Source: Sphagnum magellanicum
Lineage: Eukaryota > Streptophyta > Sphagnopsida > Sphagnales > Sphagnaceae
Length of the DNA: 64,000 nucleotides
Reading direction: 5' to 3'
Assembly: GCA_021904315.1 (NCBI GenBank)
Contig: CM038915.1
Location: 18,972,001 to 19,036,000, forward strand
Part shown: positions 57,379-64,000 of the stretch, one piece after another
How positions within the stretch are numbered: the stretch's first letter is position 1
How the letters are laid out: each line of letters opens with the position of its first letter
The notes under the pieces: model-generated
Told to the model about the DNA's origin: nothing
Database searches by the model: none
The model's input: the letters and a program-made list of their open reading frames with translations, nothing else
Program-made: the position numbers and the translations under genes

Positions 57379-60240
57379 ATGGGCACTAAATGTCCCATGT
57401 CCCCCAACTCATTATGTTCCATCAAACTTCATAGTTCTCATCGCCCATTCACCTCATCATGCGCCACCACTAACCTATCCTCCATTTTATCCCCCATGCA
57501 AACCATAAACCACCCACTAATTACCTTTCTAATTCCAACAAATCATATACCACCTACTAGTTTCCTCTACCATCCCCCAACTCTTCACGTGAATGTGGGG
57601 TCCCAACCTTACACTTTCCCAAACCCCTTCAATCATGCACAACTAGGACATTTTTCCCCTCCCACTCTATTGGTCCTTACCGTTGACCATGATCATACCC
57701 TCCAACCTATTCTAATTTCTTCAACATGCCCTCAACTTTCACTTAAAGTTTTGTGCCCCACCTCTAGGCGTTAATTTACAAGTCGAAGGTTAGCTCATCA
57801 TCAACATTCTTGTCAAACATTTAATTTATCCAATCCAAACCCTTGTGATCATTTCGACTCAATACTTTCCTTTACTCCCACCTTACTTGCATCAACTTAG
57901 ACATGGGTTTCAACATCGGATGTCCTTGGGTCCTTTCATTCAGGCCTTTTACATCATTAATTGTATAACCACATCCCCATCGCTCTATGACATGATGTAT
58001 AAGTGACATTTCATTTTCCATTGGATAAGTTAGTGCAAGACCCGTATAATGTGACAGTTTTGCACTTGCTTTTCCTATTACCCCAATGGTGTCTCACTTT
58101 GCCCCCTTGTGGTGGGGCGACAGGGCATAAGGAAACATGAATTCGACTCAAGAGTTTTCTAACAAGCTTTGTTAGCCAATTCAAGTTGTATCATTTTTCC
58201 CCGACATGATCCTCCAACTCACAAATGCCTACTTTGCAATTTAGCCCTTGGGCGTGTAAGGAATATTCTTGGGTAGTTTATGCTTTGGCACCATTTTCTC
58301 CCGCACCCACGTCCTTTGACACCACCTTAATTCTCACCGCATTACACCCCAAATATAATGTTTACTTTTCGTTTTTCCTCAAAGACTATGAACTAGACTG
58401 AGACCTCGAATTTTCTTCCGATTCCTTCAAGTTGGCGTTTCAATGCATGTCGCATTTAGCGACAAGTAGTCATTCTGGGATGGTTTTTGAGCACCTTTGG
58501 ATTGTTTTTGCCCTAAAGATTCAACAAGTGGATACCCTTAATTGTTCTAACTTTGTTTTCATATCGCATAAGGTCACATTCCACCCCAAATTACACGTGT
58601 CCTTGAAGTAGCCCACCTCTTAGCCATAACCAAGTTTTTATGTAGAATTCGCTTCATTTCAATGAGGGAAACATTATATTGACTCATAAGCCGTATGTTA
58701 TGCCTTCAATTTTGTGAAGCGTTTACAACACATTTTCCCCACACCAATTTGGAGTTGTAACTAAAGGTGGTTGTGAAATAATAAATCCATAGCATTAGGT
58801 GCACCCTAAACTTTCACCCCAATTAGGTTGTTATTTAGTTGGATGTGGCAAATGCCTTCAATTTAGTGTTAAGAAGGGTCATATTTCGAGAACTTTGTAC
58901 AACAAGTGGGGACATCATACAATTCATCCCCTTTGTTCGTGCATTCTATGCATTTGAGTTTCCTCTATTTTACAATCATCATAATCGTGAAGGTGATGTC
59001 ACAATCATCACATTTGCCATGGGAACTCGTCAAGGTGATCTTTTGGGGGGGGCAGTATTTGTTTTAGCCCATTTCCTTACGTTTTATAATTAGTCATTTC
59101 GCTTCTTATCTATTTCCATCTATTGCAAATGACACTCACATCATAGGCCCCTTCAATTGTAACATCTACATATGAACATTTTTAGACCATATTTCATGTG
59201 ATAGGTCTTTCTATCCAACCTTAGAAATGTGTAGCATGGTCACCTTTTGGCCTTCCACTAGACTTCAACACCCCATTTCAATTTACCACCCTATCTGAAA
59301 GAATTAGAGTTTTGGGGGGCCCTTTAACTTTCACATCATCTTTCATAAGAAATGCCTTATTATAGGATGCTCGATATGTGGACCTTTTCCCTAAAATGGA
59401 TGATGTTCAGGTGGCTTTTGGAATTCTAATTCGTTGTTTCGTGTAACACCCATCGTATATTTTATGATGCACACCTCCATCTTCCACGTTCATAGAATCC
59501 TTTATTTCCTTTGACTCCTCCTTCCTTTAAGTGTTTAGACACCTTTTGGGTCTAGGATCCTTTGATAACTCATTCCCATCCTTCAATTGCAGGCATCCCT
59601 CGATGTGTGTGCACACATCCCATCCACCTCCTACGTTGTGCTCATGGCAACAAATGCATTGGAACCCATGATGCAATTCATGACACCTTTGTCACCATTG
59701 TGCGAGATGTTGCCTTCCACGTGAAACGAGAATAACTACATGCACTTCCTTCAATGACATTCAACTCCTCTTGTTAACAAGTCGAAATTGTGCTTACCAA
59801 AAAATGGCATTCGCACCCTAATCGATATTATCATTGTTGACCTAACTTGAGTAGATGTATTTCCCCGATCTTGCACAATTCAAAGATTTGTCGCCTTCGA
59901 TGCAACTCAAGTTAAGGAAATGAGTTATTATAATCAACACCCCGCTAATCAATTCCTCCCATTAACAATTGAAGTATTTGGCTACTTACACAAACATGCC
60001 GATATGTTTTTACGCAATTGCGCCAATGCCATTTAGAGCTTGAAAGGGTTAGAAGGCCTTAATCCTTATACTTTTGTCACTTTTCTTCGTGAAAAAATTT
60101 CAATCGCATTATAAAGGGTGCAAACGTTTTCCATCTTAAATCGAACGGTAGTTGTAAACTTAGCTACTTCCCAACTTCCACCCCTTCAAAACACACCTCC
60201 CGTTATCACATCCCATCTATTGCAAGCTGTTGGTTTTTGA
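57379..60240 (+). pseudogene. Non-LTR-type reverse transcriptase relic
   Basis: At 58839-59093 a clear RT piece is open: DVANAFN (the motif with the first catalytic Asp), FVRAFYAFEFPLFY and MGTRQGDLLGGA (the conserved GxRQGDP loop). Downstream, through many stops, the same strand gives CAHGNKCIGTHDAI (a Cys/His cluster), then a stretch with several Asp residues (about 59820-59870) that could be a nuclease domain, and a long tail to about 60240. Upstream ORFs (57379-57774) may be the N-terminal part. Stops are spread throughout, so it is inactive. The element type (endonuclease class) is undecided. Confidence 0.6.
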
Positions 60241-60637
60241 CATATAAATATGGCTGACCTACCACAAGCAGTCAGTTATAAACATGGAAAGATTTTCACA
60301 CCTATTTTGAGGCTACTTTATGTCCTATCATTTCTCCCTTTTTCTTAATTTTATTCCTTTGTACCTTTTCTTAATTTATGGTGTGTTTTTTTTTAATAAA
60401 GTTTTACATGACTTAAGCCTAAACCCCCTTAAATCAAACATCCCATATTTTTATCATTTTTGATTGAATTCCACAATTTTTGAATTTTTGAGATGTTGGA
60501 AACATTAGGTGAAAGGGCTACAAATGTTCTTTGAGATTTGGAAGTAGAGGAACAATATGTGAAGGATCTGTAACCAGAAAGAAAAGGGCGCAAGAAATGA
60601 ACCACGCCCTGACCTAACTAAAAAGGGTTCAAGGGTC
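60241..60637. other. Flank between the RT relic and the Ty3-type LTR
   Basis: The piece at 60505-60570 (GGGCTACAAATGTT and following) resembles 53345-53395, perhaps another dispersed repeat. No gene. Confidence 0.4.
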
Positions 60638-61466
60638 TGTTGGAACTACCGAGCTTCTGGACAGAACACAATCACAAATACATTTCTCTTAGTGCCTAGT
60701 CTCTGAGCATTCCTGCATTCTCTCATCAACAACCAGCGCAACATTCAACACACACAGATCGGCAATCCAGAATGGTATGAACCCATAATTCACATCTCAT
60801 ATTTACAAGACAAACCAGGAAAGACACAAACTACCTGACTCGAGAATACTTATGAAAGTTCAGACACTGATCGAGGTCCTGCCCTACATATGCACATCAT
60901 TGTCTACTTGGCCAAGTTGATGGCGCAACGGAGAACTCTACCAACCAGCCAAGTCCTCACCAGAATGAAGCTTACATACTCATTCTCACAGATAATCTGA
61001 GAAACACCAGCTTTCTCACTACTGCCTGTTTGTCGAAAAATCTAACCAAAAACAACAGTCCTAAGGAGATATGCTCTCACTCCTCTCTTAGTACTCCCAA
61101 TCTCCCACAGTCTATCAGAAGAATGCGCCTCCGTCCTCCTCAGCCACCGAGTTTCTTCTCTTCCTCCGAATCCATCACACCCTACCGTTCCCGTTCCTTT
61201 TTTTTTTACTTAGCTTCTTTCTCAAGCCTCCTCCTCCTTTTCCACTTCCGGTTCATCAATGCAACTCCATGCTTCTTCATTATTAGTGCCGCCTTCATTC
61301 CTGCACAACCTTTCACACACCCCAAACACAGATCTTCCCATGCACATCCATGCAACCATCATGGAGAGATATCTACCGCCAAAAATCAGGGCGGCTAATT
61401 ATACACAAAGCAAATCTCAAGGCCCTGGTGTGTTCACACTGTGTGGCGACCTATTTTCGTGTTACA
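60638..61466 (-). mobile_element. Probable 3' LTR of a Ty3-type retrotransposon
   Basis: On the minus strand the segment starts TGTAACACGAAA and ends GTAGTTCCAACA, giving TG...CA ends of 829 bp, directly downstream of the pol frame. A purine-rich tract (minus AACGGAGGGG) lies just before it, as expected for the polypurine tract. The matching 5' LTR is outside the window, so both ends are unverified. Confidence 0.5.
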
Positions 61467-61499
61467 TATGTAACCCCTCCGTTCTTAAAAAGCTGAGTC

Positions 61500-64000
61500 C
61501 CTCAACTTCACTTAGTCTGGTGGAACGTGATAAATCTAGAGATCGTGACGCGACCTTTCCCATTGGTGTCCATCAGCATCCTAGATGATGCACATTCGAC
61601 AGCCTTCTTCAAAGTCAAGGTTTCCTTTCCCATCGGTATGCCCAATGAACTGATATGGACCCTCCCAGCTTGTAGCCAACGCTCTTCTCTTTCCTGGTTT
61701 CTTCATTTTCACCATCGTCACCCCTGCAACCAGACCCTCAAACAGATGCTTACCTTTCCTGCTGGCATAAGTTCTCCTTTGCTGCTTCTGTGCCTGTTCC
61801 ACATTGAGCAAAACGTTTTCGTGGATGCTTGCAATGAGCTCCATTTTCTGCAGAAATTATGCTGCAACAACCTCCACATCCGCACCAACATCCATCTCAA
61901 CCGTCAGGGCGTGTAGGTAATTGTCTGCCCTAAGACGTGGTGTGCGACCAGTCAAAATCATGAAGGGTGAAAACTTTGTACTAGCCTGTATCCCACATCG
62001 GTACCCAAACAAAATCTTAGCTAGATGTTCATCCCAAAAATCCACATTGCCTCGTGTTGCAACAAGAACAGTGATGCCATGCTTGATGGTCTTGATCATG
62101 CGCTCCGCCATCCCATTGCATTAAGGCCATTGAGGTGCAGTGCGTTGATGATGTATTCTGTAGTTCTTGCACATTATCTTGAATTCTGCAGCCCATTCCC
62201 CACCATTGTCAATGAGTACAAATTTGGGTACTCCATACCTGCAGATAATGTCGTCTTCCAAGAATCTGGATACAGTCTTAGCATTATGATCAACAACTGC
62301 CTTTGCCTCGCACCACTTGGAATAGTGGTCGATGGCCACCAAAATGTATTTGTTTCTTGTTTTAGTTTCAGGCAATGGTCCTATAGTGTCCAATGCAACT
62401 CTGTAGAATAGGTCACAGATGGGAATGCTCTTCAATTGCTCATCCCCAGAGCGGATGCTACCTTCGCTCTTGACCAGCTGGCATTGTTGGCAACTTCTGA
62501 CCACCGTTTTAACATCTTCAGTTCGATGATGCCAGAAGTACCTTCGACGGATCTCAGCCAACATCCTCTGTTCCCCGAAATGCCCCAGATCTTCATGCAT
62601 TTGACTCACCATAGGTAGCCTCTCCTCAGGCTTGGGCACAAGTAACCCTTTGAAATAGAGCCTCTACTCCTTCCAGCAGTAATTGCTCACCCTCTTTCTG
62701 ACCCTTTTACCTTCCTCAATGTTAATTGCATCGGACAGCACACCTCCCTTCAATAATCTGAAACAAACTGCATCCTTCCAGATGTCAATGTGCCTCCCAT
62801 CCATTCCCTGGTCTTCCTCATCATCAGATTTGGTAGGACTCAGCTCATGGTCCCCAAACTTAATTAGTTCCTGAGCCTCCAAAATCAAATCCAGTTGCTG
62901 CCGCTTGTCAAAGTACTGGGGTCTCCTTCTCTTTATTACTAGTCTCTCACCATCATCCTGCACAAGCTTATCCCCATTTGCAGCTTCTGCTTCGCCTGAA
63001 ACAACCTCCTCGGGCTGCTCTTCTCCTGAAACAACGTCAACTACATACAGCCGATGGCTGTCGTCATACCTATAGTGGTTGATTCCGAAACAATAGGTAT
63101 GGTGTTGTACCAACTCCCTATCCTTTCTCCGAACACCGAGCCATTCTGTTTCCTTGCTTGTCCGAATACAGAGAAACTCCTCATCTCCTTTAGATGCATC
63201 AGCTTGAGCACTTATAATGTCTTGTATCTCTTCATTAAAGTCATCATCATCTGTAGCTGGTCCAACTGGATTCCTACTCAAAGCATCGACATTTGTATGC
63301 CTAAACCCTGGTCGGTGTATTATCTTGAAGCTAAAATCCTGCAACATGTCTACCCACCTTCCTCTCCTGCCATGCGCATTTGACACCGTTGCTAACCATT
63401 CAAGCGGCTTGTGGTCTGTGCGTAGAACAAAATGATTCCTGTGCAAGTATTGCCTGAAATGCATGACGCCTTAGATTAGCGCATAGCACTCCCTTTCCAT
63501 GGGATGGAACTTCCTCTGTGCCTCTGTCAGGCTCTTGCTGGCATACGCTATCACCTTCTCAAACCTCCCTTCCTTCTGTGATAATATAGCTCCAACACCC
63601 TTGGGCGACCGATCTACATCCAGTTAGAATGTCCTTCTGAAGTCTGGTCTTGTGAGCACAGGTGCGTCCACTAGCGCTGCCTTTAACGCCTGGAATGCCT
63701 GTCGACATCCCACATCCCACACAAATGTAACGTCTTTCCTTGTCAACTCAAACAGAGGACCTGCCAATTTCGAATAGCCTTGAATATACTTTCGGTAGTA
63801 ACCTGTCAAACCTAAGAATGACCTGACACTTGTGATTGTCCTCGGTGTTGGGAAATGCAGAACTGCTTTGATTTTTCCAGGATCTGGCTTGGTGCCTTCC
63901 TTGCTCACCACATGGCCCAGAAATGTGATGGATTTAGCGGCAAAACAACATTTGTTTGGGTTTAGTTTAAGATTCACTTCCCTGAGTTTGCAGAGAACTG
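61500..64000 (-). pseudogene. Ty3-type retrotransposon pol (RT C-terminus, RNase H, integrase), broken and partial
   Basis: One continuous minus-strand frame from the right edge carries, in order, the RT C-terminal part (FLGHVVSKEGTKPDP, then VRSFLGLTGYYRKYI), RNase H (LDVDRSPKGVGAIL, ERECYALI, RTDHKPLEWLA), integrase zinc finger (HEDLGHFGEQR ... SCQQCQ), the catalytic core (LDTIGPLP, LIDNGGEW, GMAERMIK), and a C-terminal part with WEGPY. Stops interrupt it at 63624-63626, 63471-63473, 62664-62666, 62121-62123, 61857-61859 and 61581-61583, with no frameshift between the open pieces. No chromodomain is seen. gag, protease and the RT catalytic motif would lie beyond the window. The element is non-autonomous as it stands. 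Confidence 0.85.

Overview
The window is nuclear DNA of a land plant. Genes have GT-AG introns and plant-type families (a CYP704B-type P450, a GPI-anchored phytocyanin, a telo-box promoter), and long AT-rich gene-poor stretches hold decayed plant transposons (hAT, PIF/Harbinger, Ty3 LTR elements, a non-LTR reverse transcriptase relic). I cannot name the species. The transposon mix and the P450 would fit a bryophyte, lycophyte or fern at least as well as a seed plant, but that is an impression.

Layout. 1-3.9 kb: a PIF/Harbinger relic beside a solo LTR, then a roughly 300-bp dispersed repeat. 4.0-18.2 kb: an imperfect palindrome. Its outer arms are an intact six-exon CYP704B-like gene (4003-6411, +) and a broken copy of it (about 16531-18158, -). 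Its inner arms carry two divergently transcribed, intact two-exon genes for an unrecognised basic protein of 134 aa (11025-11730, - and 14679-15426, +). Between these two genes lies a core of direct and inverted copies of a module with ACGT-core motifs plus a minisatellite. 20.6-28.0 kb: a decayed 7.4-kb hAT element with 17-bp terminal repeats and a near-perfect 8-bp target duplication. It carries a transposase relic, a captured LEA-like gene fragment and a nested solo LTR. 28.7-36.7 kb: a complete 13-exon RIO1 kinase gene (-), head to head with a small gene for a putative membrane/coiled-coil protein (36998-37650, +) across a 315-bp shared promoter with telo-boxes. 37.7-48.7 kb: no convincing gene; minisatellites, dispersed repeats and microsatellites. 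48.8-51.0 kb: a four-exon phytocyanin gene lacking two copper ligands (+). 53.7-56.2 kb: a hAT/DUF659-type transposon whose single long frame is broken only by two stop codons; its base composition and a C-terminal block look unlike its surroundings. 57.4-60.2 kb: a heavily decayed non-LTR reverse transcriptase relic. 60.6-64.0 kb: the 3' LTR and pol region of a Ty3-type retrotransposon (-), broken by in-frame stops and running off the right edge.

Five host genes look intact: the P450 (spore or cuticle lipid hydroxylation by family), the two 134-aa paralogs, RIO1 (40S ribosome maturation) and the phytocyanin (cell surface); the 139-aa gene beside RIO1 is a likely sixth. The paralog pair in the palindrome is the best candidate for something undescribed: both copies keep identical exon lengths, phases and an open frame at about 84% protein identity, next to a P450 duplicate that has decayed, and their promoters carry ABRE-like and CE3-like motifs.
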